From the NCBI GenBank assembly GCA_015847255.1, contig JADLZK010002792.1, forward strand, positions 186,001-250,000: 64,000 bases of DNA, in the 5' to 3' direction. Origin of the DNA: Hyparrhenia diplandra. Taxonomy: Eukaryota > Streptophyta > Magnoliopsida > Poales > Poaceae. Every line of letters begins with the position of its first letter. Position 1 is the stretch's first letter. The translations under genes were made by a program, and so were the position numbers. The notes under the pieces are model-generated. The model was given only the letters and a program-made list of their open reading frames with translations, searched no databases and was not told where the DNA came from. Positions 11,976 to 23,300 of the stretch are shown in pieces.

Positions 11976-12835
11976 TGATGAGGACATCGCCAAGATGGAG
12001 TCGAGGACGACTCAATTCAAGAAGGGGAGGATGATGAGGACATCACCACATTTGGACACGCCTACGCCTACGGTCTTCCCCAAGTTGCAACTCATCTCCA
12101 ACTCAGCCGCCACGCCACCCCTCGGATTCGCCAGACACGCCGTCAATGTTTTGGTCGTACCTCATACGATATCGAAAACGGGCGATCTTGGACTCTATGG
12201 AAAGGGGACGACGACGCTGGGTCATTTTGGATCTGGTCCCAGCCCGGATGGCCTCGTGGATCATTCCGTGTGATCACGGCAAGGTGCCGCATCACCGTTG
12301 TGGGCCAATTTGGCCATGTATCGTGTCGGGCCTTAAGCCCAAGTTGTGGGCACCTCGTGCTGGTCGCCCTCAACCCTAGCTTCCTTCCCCACATTATAAA
12401 CTCAGTAGCCGCGCTGGTTAGAGTCGGGTTTTGTTTAGTTTGAGTTTTCCATCGAGAAACTTGATTGATTCATTGTAACCGTGAAGATTATTCCGCTTAC
12501 GGTAATCCGTGGCCCTCGTTCTTGTTCTCCACACTTGTGGCGATTAGTCCTTTTGTGATCTGAACTTGAACACCATCATCTCAATTCTTCAATCATATTT
12601 GCAATATTGATTGCGATCTTAACCTATTCTTGCTTGTGTTCTTGATTCATTTGGCGGGAAAGCCTTCTTGGCGAGGTCAATCAAGTCGCGTGCTTGCTTG
12701 ATAACCATTGGAGCAGTGTGGTGTAGCGGTTGCAGTGGTCGAGTTTGTGTTGATTCGCCCGGACCGTCAACGCCGAGTTCTCCACCAATCGATTTGCCAC
12801 GCACCTCACGGAAGTTCGGGCCGGACCCTATCGGT
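11976..12835 (+). repeat. 5' LTR of the CRM-like element
   Basis: Matches 16179-16784 over the first ~600 bases, for example 'CTTCCCCAAGTTGCAACTCATCTCC' (split here: CTTCCCCAAGTT, GCAACTCATC) and 'TTCCATCGAGAAACTTG' against 'TTTCATCGAGAAACTTG'. The right edge is set by the TGGTATCA primer site at 12836. A clear CA end is not visible there, so the edge is uncertain by about 10 bases. Confidence 0.75.
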
Positions 12836-12843
12836 TGGTATCA
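12836..12843 (+). other. Primer binding site of the CRM-like element (initiator tRNA-Met type)
   Basis: TGGTATCA follows CTATCGGT. The normal plant iMet site continues with GAGC, but here AATTTC follows, so only the first 8 bases fit. It is placed correctly just after the 5' LTR. Confidence 0.6.
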
Positions 12844-14146
12844 AATTTCTAGGTTTACCGCGAGGTATTATCTCGTTTGCCTTAGATTCATACATATTTG
12901 TTCATTACCTAGAGTCCACAAAAGCCCAAAAATATTTCGATTCACCGCTGTCCTATCACCCTTTGTGCCTTGCAATTTCGTTTTCAGATTGCGTTGTTGA
13001 GTTTGTGTCCGTGGTCGAGTCTATTTGCCGGATTACGATTGTGTTCGCGTCGTAGTTCAACCGCCCGTCATTTTGTGATTTGTGTTTCTGCCGCTATCCT
13101 ATCCACCGCCCCATAGAACAAGTCGATTCCACCACATTACTCGACTTGCCATCGCTAGCCGCCTTGTGTGATCTCTTTGCCAGCGTAAAACCCTAGTTAG
13201 GTTGCCAAGTTAACCCCTAATTTTCGCACCACAGCCCTCCTTACATCATCCGGCGCATACCTATTACTCTTCTTGACGGGGAGATTCATCGTGTGTGTTC
13301 GGTGTTGGAGTTTAGGGACGCTTTTCCCTAGCGCGCCGCCGATTCGTCGTTTTTCGGAGTTTCAACACCATATTTTGAGGTACCTTCATTAAAACGGCCA
13401 CAACTTTACGCCGATTGTCCAAAAATCTAAAATTTTTGTGCAGCTTCTTGATTCGATTTCGGCAAAAACAATTAGCCAAAGGCCTATTGGGGTCCGACAA
13501 AAGTGCCAAAAAAATCGGGAAAATAAAGAAAAAAATTGTCAAGAGTTTTGCACGCTTTTTCGGAGATCTTGTTGATTTTCTATAGGCCGCATATCACCTC
13601 TGTTCTAGGTGATTCTTCTTGTGATTTTCCTTCTTTGGTGATCCTTGTTCTAGGAAAAAAATATCAAAAAAAATAATAGAAAAATAAAAATTTTGTGATA
13701 CCAGGGACGCCAAAAATCTAAGAAAAAAAGACTTAAATAGTGCTTTGTGTGCGCTTGTTCTATCTTGCTGTTCTCCATTGTTCATTTGTTTCACCTTGTT
13801 GCGCTAGGATTAGGCACGTCTTAGCCAGCATTTGTGACTTGTACTTTGGATCCGGATTGAACACTTGCTAATCTGATTTCGTTATTTGCTAATCCTTCTT
13901 TGTCATATTGTGTGCCTCCTATAGCTCCACATATTTCTTTCACAAGACAAGGTTCCTCTCGCAACCTTTACACCACAATCCCCGCCGACTTATTGTACCA
14001 CCTGTGTGGCTTTGGTAAGAATACTTGCAAGACGTGGTAAGACGTTTTGATATTGCATTCCACTTATACCACCACTTTCACCACCTTCCGGTCGTGTTAG
14101 TTGTTAGGGATAATACTTTGTTGTTGTCTCTTGCTGTTTACTAACC
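12844..14146 (+). other. 5' leader of the CRM-like element, non-coding
   Basis: About 1.3 kb between the primer site and the gag ATG. It is T-rich and holds only short open frames on both strands, including A-rich stretches at 13500-13700. Long untranslated leaders are normal in this group. I see no further feature. Confidence 0.5.
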
Positions 14147-15386
14147 ATGTCGGGAGCGGCGGGTGAAACGGCCGACCTCTCCAACAGACTTCAATGAGTG
14201 TGTGTCCAAGGCCGAAAGCTGACCACACTCCTCGCCGATCGGCGACGCATACATGACAAAGAAATTCCAGCGATGCAACGCGAACTTTACCAACTGATGA
14301 CTCGGATTGAACATGTTGAGCAACGCCGCGGGCCGAAAGCGTCCACATCCTAATGAGGATGATCTTGGTGATCTCGGCGACGATGGTGCCGATCTTGATG
14401 ATGGCGCCGATGTCGATCTTGATGATGGCGCCGCTTTTGAACGTGATATGGACCGTCTTCATCGTGAATCGCCGTGGTATGGGAGGTAATCGTGAACCGA
14501 GGTAATAATAATAATGATCCTTTTAGTAAGGTTAAATTCTCCTTGCCTGAATTTGCCGGGTAATGCCGATCCCGAGGTATATCTAAATTGGGAAATTGCT
14601 GTTGATCAAAAGTTTTCATCTCATAGAGTTCCTGAGGAGCATAGAGTTAGGCTTGCTACTAGCGAGTTTACAGAGTTTGCTTTATTTTGGTGGCATGACC
14701 TTTGTAATCCTGTTGATGTTCGTAATGCTGCTCCTATACCTCAAACTTGGAATGATTTAAAGCGACGCATGAAATCTCGTTTTGTTCCTCCTTATTACCA
14801 ACGTGATTTACTTTTGAAATCGCAAACTTTAAAACAAGGTGATAAGAGTGTGGAACAATATTATCAAACTTTTGCTTATTGGTTTAGCACGTTGTGGTGT
14901 CCAAGAAAATAATCAACGGATTTGTGCTAGATTCTTTTGGTGGTTTAAATCGTGAAATTCAAGATATTCTTGATTATAAAGATTGGACTACATTTTCTCG
15001 ATTGTATCATCTTGCTGTTAAGGCAGAACGTGAAGTACAGGGCCGCCGTCAACAACAATCTTTCCGGTCCAACGATGGGAGATATTCTCATCAGCAGCAT
15101 TCCACACATGAGACGCCAAAGTTCCCTCGCCGCTACATTGATGCCTCCGCCCGCACCTTCTTCCGAGGTAAACAAATCTATTGTTTTGCGTAACCCACTT
15201 CCGAAGAAAGGTGTCACCTGTGTGCTTCTACTAGCTCGTCCTCCTTTAGCTCCAAAATCACTTGCCACCGCTGCCATGGCATGGGACATATTGCACGGAA
15301 TGCCCCACAAACGCGCTTTCATTGCTACCAAGGATGGATATGTAAGTACTAGTGATGTTGAAGATGATTTAGCTCTTTGCCGCTAA
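14147..15386 (+). pseudogene. gag: gag of the CRM-like element, frameshifted
   Basis: ATG at 14147 opens MSGAAGETADLSNRLQ, followed by an Asp-rich stretch (LGDLGDDGADLDDG) at 14360-14440. The capsid core is at 14530-14912: DPEVYLNWEIAVDQKF, EFTEFALFWWHDL, WNDLKRRMKSRFVP and YYQRDLLLKSQTLKQG. It continues in another frame at 14894-15193 (LDSFGGLNREIQDILDYKDW, LYHLAVKAEREVQGR). A zinc-knuckle-like CHRCHGMGHIARNAP lies at about 15260-15305; its fourth ligand (a Cys before Pro) reads Ala. At least three frame changes are needed. The protein would form virus-like particles for the element; here it may be inactive or only mis-sequenced. Confidence 0.75.
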
Positions 15387-15559
15387 CATTCATGCGCATT
15401 CGATGATGCCGAGAAAGACGCTGCCATCGCCATTGACTCCGCCGCCGCCACCGCGGGCTATCCTAACCTCCTTGTGCGGCGTGTCTTGAGTTCTCGTGTG
15501 GCACAAGAGGAAGACAAGAAGATCCAAAGGCAACAATTTGTTCCACATGTATCTTGTTG

Positions 15560-16135
15560 TGCGTGGGGTTGTCGTGTTCTCACCATCATTGATAGCGGAG
15601 TTGCAACAACTTGGTGAGTGAAGATTTGGTCGAGAAGCTTGGCTTGACCACACGACAACACTCTTATCCATACAAACTTCAATGGTTCAACAATAGTGGT
15701 AAGACTAAGGTAACCAAATCAGCACGCATTAGCTTTTTTCACGTGCTCTTATCATGATATCGCTGATTTTGATGTTGTACCCATGCAAGCTTGTTCCATT
15801 TTATTGGGTCGTCCATGGGAATTTGATAATGATGCTTCACACCATGGTAGAACTAATACATACACTTTTATGCATAAGGACAAACAAATTACATTGCTGC
15901 CTTTGTCTCCTACGGATATTGTTAAACATGCTCAAGAGATTAAAAATAAACCTCCAATAGACATTGCTAAAAATAATGGGATTCAGTTAAATGGGGGTGC
16001 TTTTCTTGCTACAACTTCTCACTCACGCTGAGTTATGTGATAATCCCGATGCACCTTGTTATACTATGTTCTCTCAACCTATTGTGTCTTGTGCATTGCC
16101 TGCTGTCACTAACATTTTGCAGGAGTTCGTTCATG
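15560..16135 (+). pseudogene. Aspartic protease of the CRM-like element, joined to pol tail by deletion
   Basis: The catalytic triplet Asp-Ser-Gly is encoded at 15591-15599 (after CACCATCATT). Downstream in shifted frames are LVEKLGLTTRQHSYPYKLQW and then PMQACSILLGRPWEFD at about 15780-15830, the second conserved protease block. The pre-RT linker SCALPAVTNILQEF ends at about 16130 and is followed directly by DGMESRTTPILEGGD, which reads in frame into the LTR. RT, RNase H and integrase are therefore missing between these two points. Confidence 0.7.
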
Positions 16136-16164
16136 ATGGGATGGAGTCGAGGACGACTCCAATT

Positions 16165-16178
16165 CTAGAAGGAGGGGA
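16165..16178 (+). other. Polypurine tract of the CRM-like element
   Basis: TAGAAGGAGGGGA sits immediately before the LTR start TGATGAGGACATC at 16179. A related tract (AAGAAGGGAGGA) occurs 56 bases further in, before a second TGATGAGGACATC at 16235. Confidence 0.65.
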
Positions 16179-16784
16179 TGATGAGGACATCGCCAAGATG
16201 GAGTCGAGGACGACTCCAATTCAAGAAGGGAGGATGATGAGGACATCACCACGCTGGACACGCCTACGCCTACAGTCTTCCCCAAGTTGCAACTCATCTC
16301 CAACTCAGCCGCCACGTCACCCTCGGATTCAGCGGACACGCCGTCAATGTTTCGGTCGTAACTCCCCTCATACGATATCGAAACGGGGCAATCTTGGACT
16401 CTATGGAAAGGGGACGACGACGCCGTCGTTTTGGATCTGGTCCCAGCTCCAGATGGCCCGTGGATCATTCTGTGTGACCACGGCAAGGTGCTGCGTCACC
16501 TGTTGTGGGCCAATTTGGCCATGTATCGTGTCGGGCCTTAAGCCCAAGTTGTGGGCGCTCCTCGTGCTGGTCGCCCTCAACCCTAGCTTCCTTCCCCACG
16601 TTATAAACTCAGTAGCCGCCGCTGGTTAGAGTCGGGTTTTGTTTAGTTTGAGTTTTTCATCGAGAAACTTGATTGATTCATTGTAACCGTGAAGATTATT
16701 CCGCTTACAAGAATCCGGGCCCCTCGTTCTTGTTCTCCACACCCGTGGGCGATTAGTCCTTTTGTGATCCGAACTTGAACACCA
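16179..16784 (+). repeat. Truncated 3' LTR of the CRM-like element
   Basis: Identical in order to the first ~600 bases of 11976-12835, ending at GAACTTGAACACCA. In the 5' copy the sequence continues CATCTCAATTC; here it changes to TGTTGGTGTTTC. About 250 bases of LTR are absent. Confidence 0.75.
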
Positions 16785-17573
16785 TGTTGGTGTTTCTTAC
16801 GCACACGAGAAATCCGCAAGCGCACGGAAATACCGTTGTAGCACTTCACCCGTGGTGCGGTGGTATCGTATTTTTCACAGAGGACGGTCGCGCGGTGGCT
16901 TTTCGTGTCTATGTCAACCTAAGGCAAGGGTTTGTTTTCTAAGAGTAGCGAGGTATATATAGGCTAAGTTTTCCAGCAAAGTGATTCCTAAAGTCTCGTT
17001 GTCTACTCGCCGGGCACCGCCCACGCTCAAAGAAAAAGGTGTCCGGCAATTAGCACCGCGCCGCACCGAACGTGGGGGGGATTTCAAGGGACGGACAAGG
17101 CTTGTCACGACCAAGCCGCCTTACCCTCAACCGTGGGATGCGCCACAAAAGGTAGGTGAACGCTAGTCCAAACACCACGTTTGCACTATTGGTCACAGAG
17201 TTCTTGATGTTGGCCAAGGTTCCCCTGGTCAAAGAGTCCCTCCACCAAGAACTAACGTAAAACGATCTACCAATCCCGCAAGTCTACAACAGCTAAGAAA
17301 TGTACGAAGGAAATTAAGTAGTGCAAGATAATCACAAGACTCCTTACCAAAGCGTAAGCAGCTTGCGAGAGGTACAAGCCGGGCGGGGTACCGACAAGTC
17401 CGCACTCCGTCCTCCTAGGAAATCGCGGAACACCGAGGGGCGAACCGGCAACTCCGTGTAGAAAGAATCAAGCTTCTTTCTAGCCTTTCCCTCTCTCACT
17501 CTCTAGAATTGGGAGATAGAATAGAAGAAGTAGAAGAAGAAGAAGATCTAATTCTACTCTCTTGCACTTGTTC
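16785..17573 (+). mobile_element. Unassigned retroelement fragment (TGTTGGTG start)
   Basis: Begins TGTTGGTGTTTCTTACGCAC exactly where the CRM LTR is cut, which looks like the first bases of an inserted LTR. It holds short GC-rich open frames without motifs and a (GAA)n-rich stretch at 17523-17546. It ends at 17573 where similarity to 25136 onward begins. No second copy, primer site or protein domain was found, so its family is unknown. Confidence 0.45.
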
Positions 17574-18613
17574 GTGATGTAATATATTGTTGCGCTTGTT
17601 TGTTTAATAAAATGTTGTGATTTTTTCAATCCTATGCAAAATTTTCCCATTATTACTACTTACAAGTAGTCGATGAGAAGGAAATTTCGATAGGATCAGT
17701 GAACGTGCTGAAAGTTTCCTCAAGTCACGAGTAATAAGACAAGTTTCCCTATAAACTTAGTTCGCCGTGGATCGACTTCTCATACGATTCACACCAGGTA
17801 AGTTTGTATTGTTTTCCAAACACGGTGTTACTAGGATACCCCAAAGTCTATCCCTACCTGAAATGCTTGCTTTCCTCTAATCCTTAGCTAGTTAGACCTT
17901 ATCGTACCTTATGCTTTTCCCTCCCATTCCCTTTCTAGTCCACATAGAATAGGAACTAACCTGCAGGGACATAACGACAACAAACGGACTCCACGACTGT
18001 AGCCGTTGAACCACACCGTGTTGTTCTCCCCTATAGCCGTCACACGCCGCCGCCTCCAAGATATCGCGGACCGGCGACCATGCAACATTGCCGACATCTT
18101 TGTCGCCCCAATGCCGAAAGCTAGCGATATCGCTGTTATTTTGACCCCGAACCACGACCGTTGAAGCCGTTCAAGACACAAAGTGCAACAGATCAAGTGG
18201 CAACGATTACCCGATGTAATGCAAGCCGAAGCCGAAGATTAGTATTCAAGTAGAAGATGAATAGAAGATTACCAGGATTGAAGACAGTCATCAAGCCCAT
18301 AAAAGATATTTATGCCCGAAAGCAAACAGATGCCCCAGAAACATGCAGAAATACCATGGAGGGATACACCAACAGTAGAGAGGACACATAGTCCCCACTA
18401 TAGGGAATCCACCGGCCAAGATCCACACAAAGTCCCCATGACCACGATACTATTACAAGGTCAATGGATACAGAGACTCACTCCCCTTCCTTCCACCACA
18501 CACCACAACCACAATACCAATCGACCAAGCTTCTCCCAGAAGCCATCACCCTCGACCCATTATAAAAAGAGCACCACCATCGCTCTCACCACCATCCCAC
18601 TCCAAACATTTCA

Positions 18614-19611
18614 TTGCTAACCTCCATCTTCCACCCCCTGCCATCACACCCTTCGCAATCCACCCACCAAGAATCACCACCAAACATCGTCAGAATGGCC
18701 GGCACTTGGGTTAGCAGCCAGTGCATCAACACCCCTGGATTTCCCCAACTTCTCTACCACACCGCACAAAACCTTAGCATTCGTGGAACTCCCCGAATAT
18801 GAGGGTAGCGAATACGAAGAGCGCTGCACCCATCGGCCGAAGTCACCGCCTACATCGCCAAGAGCCAAGAATACCCCGCCATCACCCGACGACCGGAGCG
18901 TGACCACCATTGGTTTTCGCTTTCCCGACACCTACCAAGCTGTTGCTCGCAAGGCACTCCACCGCCTTTGCCAGATATACAGGGAGCCCATTGCCCGTAC
19001 CCCCATGAGGCACCTACCACCCGAAGGGAACAATCACCCCGCCTGGATTGCTCGCCTAGAGGACGTTCGAGGTCCACAAGGCAGCCCCGTCATCACGCAC
19101 CTGCTATCCTATCTCCGCCGCGCTCTTGATGAGCGAGACGACCGCCGGGATGCCGCCATAAGAGGCCCGATCCGCCGAGCGTAACGAGCCGAGAGCTACG
19201 CTCAACGACTCCTCGCGGAGCACGCCCACGCCAAGGAGCAAGCCGCCACGGCATCCCGCCGAGAGGCTACACTTGCCGAGACTCAAGGCCATCCAAGAGC
19301 GACATGCCCCGAGAACCGGGGGACACCACCATCGCCCTCCAATCAAGACGCCAGAAGACGCGCTACGGCCCGGCCCGAACCTCGCAATCACCGGAAGGGA
19401 TGTTCGCCAACCCCTTCACCGAAGAAGAACAGACTCCACTAGGCCGCCATCCCCCCCAGAAGACCGACAACCCGGGCACCCCCGCCACTCCGGTCAAGCA
19501 CCACCAAGAGAAGAAGCCCCGGGGCAGAGCCAAGTACTAGGCCCGCAGAAGGAAGCCACCATGACCGATGTCAGAACCACCACTCCCAAGGGAGGTGTAA
19601 CCGTAGAGTAG
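18614..19611 (+). pseudogene. Unidentified ORF of the Tekay-like element, left copy
   Basis: Equivalent to 26178-27175, with frame changes. Readable blocks are MAGTWVSSQCINTPGFPQLL, YHTAQNLSI, ELPEYEGSEYEERCTHR-like, SVTTIGF, then ARKALHRLCQIYREP, PPEGNNHPAWIARLEDVRG, an Ala/Glu/Arg-rich probable coiled coil (19180-19300) and a Pro-rich tail ending STPKGGVTVE-like. I do not recognise a named family. Grass LTR elements are known to carry extra ORFs of unknown role, and this could be one. The stop near 19611 is shared by both copies. Confidence 0.5.
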
Positions 19612-20340
19612 CATTTCCTTTCACTCTATGTTGTACTCCCCCTTGAAATAATCAAGATCATTGTGCTTGATCCATGATCCAAACGCAAGTATCGATGAAG
19701 AAAATCGACGGGTGCCTAAAACATAAAAAGCCATAGAACAAATGAGATAAGAAGAAAATTTTTCCAAGTGGGGTAGTGCTACATGCAAAAGAAGAGAAGA
19801 AATACTTAACGGGCTAAAACAAGAAAAAAAGAAAAGAATAAATTGGGCAAGGACCGGAAAGGAACAGAGAGATATGAAAATGGGCTAAAGTGAGGAGATA
19901 AGGCACCACCAAAACTTAGGGAATCAAACAATAAATGAAATCCCAAGTTCACGATGATGTTACCCGTAAGAATGTAAGAATGGCAAGTGAGGTACACCCT
20001 GAAGACCGCCAAGGAACCAAATGGAAGGCACTAGAAGATCGGAGACACTAGAGGAATAAATCCTCTAAGTGGGGTAGCCAAAAAATGAAGACTCAAGATG
20101 ACAAAGACAGAGCAAGAGCAAAAAGATGGGGTAAAAGCAGCAAGTAAACACCAACAAGAGAAGGCATACCCTCCACAAAGTCGTGTTGCCCCTCGAGACA
20201 GAGTAGCGCGATAATAGTAGAGGTTCGACAAAGATAGCAATCGTAAGCAATGGAAAGTTTTTCTCTCTCTATCTCTATTCCTTTAGGCCTCAAATTAGGA
20301 CCTTCACTCTATAGACTAGGAATCTCGGGGGACGAGATTC

Positions 20341-20358
20341 ATCTAAGTGGGGTAGATT
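20341..20358 (+). other. Polypurine-type tract before the left giant LTR
   Basis: ATCTAAGTGGGGTAGATT directly precedes TGTAACACCC; the same sequence is at 27898-27915. Upstream is CTCGGGGGACGAGATTC, a phrase I recall before chromovirus LTRs. Confidence 0.55.
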
Positions 20359-23300
20359 TGTAACACCCGTGTTTTTGCATCATTTTAAAAATCACTAAAA
20401 ATTTGAACTTTTTTGAATTACAACTAAAACGTGATTTTATTTTTCCGCTAACCCTAAACCCCTGTTTTTAAAAACCCCGCATTCAAACCCCCACCATTTA
20501 GGAAAGTAGGAAATCTTGTTTAAGAGCTTTATAGTGACAAAGGATGCAAGGTAAGTTCTAGATTTGATTTATGGAAGTAATCGCATGAGAAATGGTTTAC
20601 GAATTATTCGGGAATAATAAATACCGAAAACAAGTGTGTACCAAAAAATATATATAAATATTTTTATGAGCACAATAAATAAATATTCCCGGCAGTAAAA
20701 GTCAAGGGAATACAAAAGTGCTCATAGGAATATTTGTAATATATGAATTACACATGAAATGATAAAACTTCGGGGAAAGATATGTGTGCACAAATATATA
20801 TACACATATTTACACAAGTACTATTAAATAAATATTTTCATGTATACCAGTCATGAAGATACATGAGTGCTTGTGTAAATACCTACAATATATACTTACA
20901 CACATAAAATAATGAGAAGGGAAAATAAGTAGGAGGAGAAAGAATAGAGAAAGGAAAAGGAAAAAAGAGAAATAAAATGAGGAAAGCTCGTGGGCTCATT
21001 TCCTCCTCTGGCCCAGCAGCGCCCCACCTCTTCCTCTCTTTCCGTCTGGCCCGAGGAAGCCCACGCCCCGCCTCTCCCTTTCTCCCAGCGCGAGCCCGAG
21101 CAGGCCGGCCCATCAGCGTCGATGCCAACCGAGCCCAGCTCGCTTCCCTTCCCTTCCCTCCTCCTCACTGACGGCTGGGCCCCATCCCGTCGTCTTCCTC
21201 CATCCGCTTCGCGACGCGCTGAAGGCGACACCGAAGCCCAGCTTCGCCAGGAGCGTGGACGCGCGCACAGGAGCCTTGTAAACCGTGCTGGACGAGACGT
21301 CTCGTCACCCTTCACTGAGTCCACTCGCACAGGAGGCCAGCTCACCCCCTTGCCTTAATGGCCGCAGGGTGCCTGACTACCTGGCCGTCGCTACCGGTCA
21401 GGCGGACAGCGAGGACGCCGGTGACCGCATCCGCCACGACAGCTGTCCTCGAGAGGGGTCTGACCTCGCCACAGGGTCACCTCGTCGCCATCCCTCCGCA
21501 CAGGACGCTCGGTCAAGGCGCACAGTCACGCCGCGGGCCGCCTTGCCGCCATGACCGGCGACCGCCGCCACTGTGGCCGACGCAACTCGACGGCCAGCTC
21601 ACGTCCCCGAGGCAAGCACAGCACGTCCCAGCTCATGAGGCACCAATCCACGGTCCGCGCGCACAGAGAACCCGGTCGGAAAAGATCCGCCGGCGAGGAA
21701 AATATCTCGACGGCGACGCTCACGCCGCCGCGCCTATAAATAGGCCCCCTCGGCCACCAATCGAGCTCGCCCTCACCTCGGAAAGCTCCGCCTAGGGCCA
21801 GAACGCGCGGTGCGCGCCTCGCTTTCCTCCCTCCCCCTCTCTTCCTCGCTGTGCGCCGATTTCCCCAGGTTGGAGCTCACCGCCGCCGTGGAGGGTAACT
21901 AGAAGTGCCGCCGAGTCCACCGTCAGGGGTCCAAATAGTCAGGTCAGTGGGTCTTCCCGAGCTCGACTCGTTCGATTCCCTGTTCCCTCTCTCGCTATTA
22001 CGCTGTATAGGGTGCACCCCGAGCGCCGCCGCCGCCGGACATCACTCAAGCCGCCGCCGTCGTGGGGCTGCTCGTCAATCTCCGCCCCTGAGCACACCAC
22101 TGGGGACGGGGAAGCAACAGGGAGCCTTCAAGCCCTCCACGGCAAGCTATGGGGCAATGCCGGCCGAGTCCGGCGAGAGTCCGGCGATGCGCCGCCGCAC
22201 TGGGGAGCCGACGGGGCAGAGGTGCCTTGTTCTCGGTCGACGCCGTCCCGGACGAAACGCCGTCACGACGTCAACCAATGAAAGGCCGCCACGTCGCTCA
22301 CCCGTTTGCTTCCGTCACGGCCGTTAAGGGTCACTTGTAATCCACGTGGCACCCACGTGGCGTCCACCTGGACCCACGTGGCACCCACGTGTATGTAACC
22401 ATTCCTGTGTACAGTTAGTAAATTGCTACAGCTACCCAGCTATAGTACACAGATGTTTATAAGTAGACATTCCCGTGTCAGAAAAATTCCCAGAAAATTT
22501 GTAAATTCATTATTTGATTTATAGAATTTTATCATGTAATTAGTTCCAATAATATTACATGATAAAATTATATTATAATATTACCCTAATGATTTAATTA
22601 GGGATTAATATTATAAAATCCATATCTCATGCATACTAACTCCGTTTTGCGTGAAACGACTTCCATAATTTATCTAAAATCTAGCTCTATGCATCTAACC
22701 CATTGCCACCATAATGTTCTATGTTTGTTTTATATGCTCTAGTTCAAGCTAGGTTTATCGCCGCTAAAGTAGATTCGACGACCCGATTAGGAGCTTCCGT
22801 CCGAAGCAAAGCTAGAGACGCTCGACGCCGCGCCGATTCGTAAGAACCTCCCAGGCAAGTCCTTACCCCCCTTAATCATGACCTTAATATGATGATATAA
22901 TGATGATGATAATAATAAATCGGATTAGTAAATAGTGGTGTGAGCCCGATAACGTAGCTATGGAGCTAAGGGATGACGTAATCATCCACGTTATCTATGC
23001 TCATACGTTGTGATCAAGAGAAACATGAGAATGCCTAATGAACCCTAACCAACAAAAGAGGTGAGTAGTGGTAGTCCGGTAGAGCCTAAATACCACGCGG
23101 GGAATCGCCGCTGAGGGGTTCCCGCGGAGAGATACTCGCCTCCCCTAAGGACCGGTTCATAGACCTTCTACCTAGTATAATATTACGCATCTGAGCCACA
23201 CGCCGTTTATGGGGGGCTTGATTCACACCCCGTTGGGTTGAGTATAATTGGGATCCAAGGTGGCCGGAGCAGCAAACGACCTATTGGGAGCGGATGTGGG

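Larger units (their letters stand above)
11976..16784 (+). mobile_element. CRM-like chromovirus, non-autonomous (gag-protease only)
   Basis: Direct repeats at 11976-12835 and 16179-16784 both start TGATGAGGACATCGCC, the form of LTR start I recall for CRM/CRR elements. A TGGTATCA primer site follows the first repeat and a purine tract (AGAAGGAGGGGA) precedes the second. Between them lie a gag with the WEIAVDQKF and FALFWWHDL blocks and a protease with DSG and PMQACSILLGRPWEFD, both chromovirus-like. The frame then runs from the pre-RT linker (CALPAVTNILQEF) straight into the LTR, so RT, RNase H and integrase are deleted. The 3' LTR lacks its last ~250 bases, replaced at 16785 by other DNA, so no target duplication can be checked. 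CRM elements concentrate at grass centromeres. Confidence 0.75.
17574..20358 (+). repeat. Left copy of the element's 3' internal region
   Basis: Matches 25136-27915 along its whole length, starting at GTGATGTAATATATTGTTGCGC and ending at CGAGATTCATCTAAGTGGGGTAGATT before the LTR. Differences are mainly 1-4 base indels. It contains a copy of the unidentified ORF and the tract preceding the LTR. Confidence 0.85.

Noticed and set aside
12032..12039. LTR start of the CRM-like element at the second TGATGAGG
   Set aside because: Similarity between the two LTRs extends 56 bases further out to 11976 and 16179, where the better purine tract is found.
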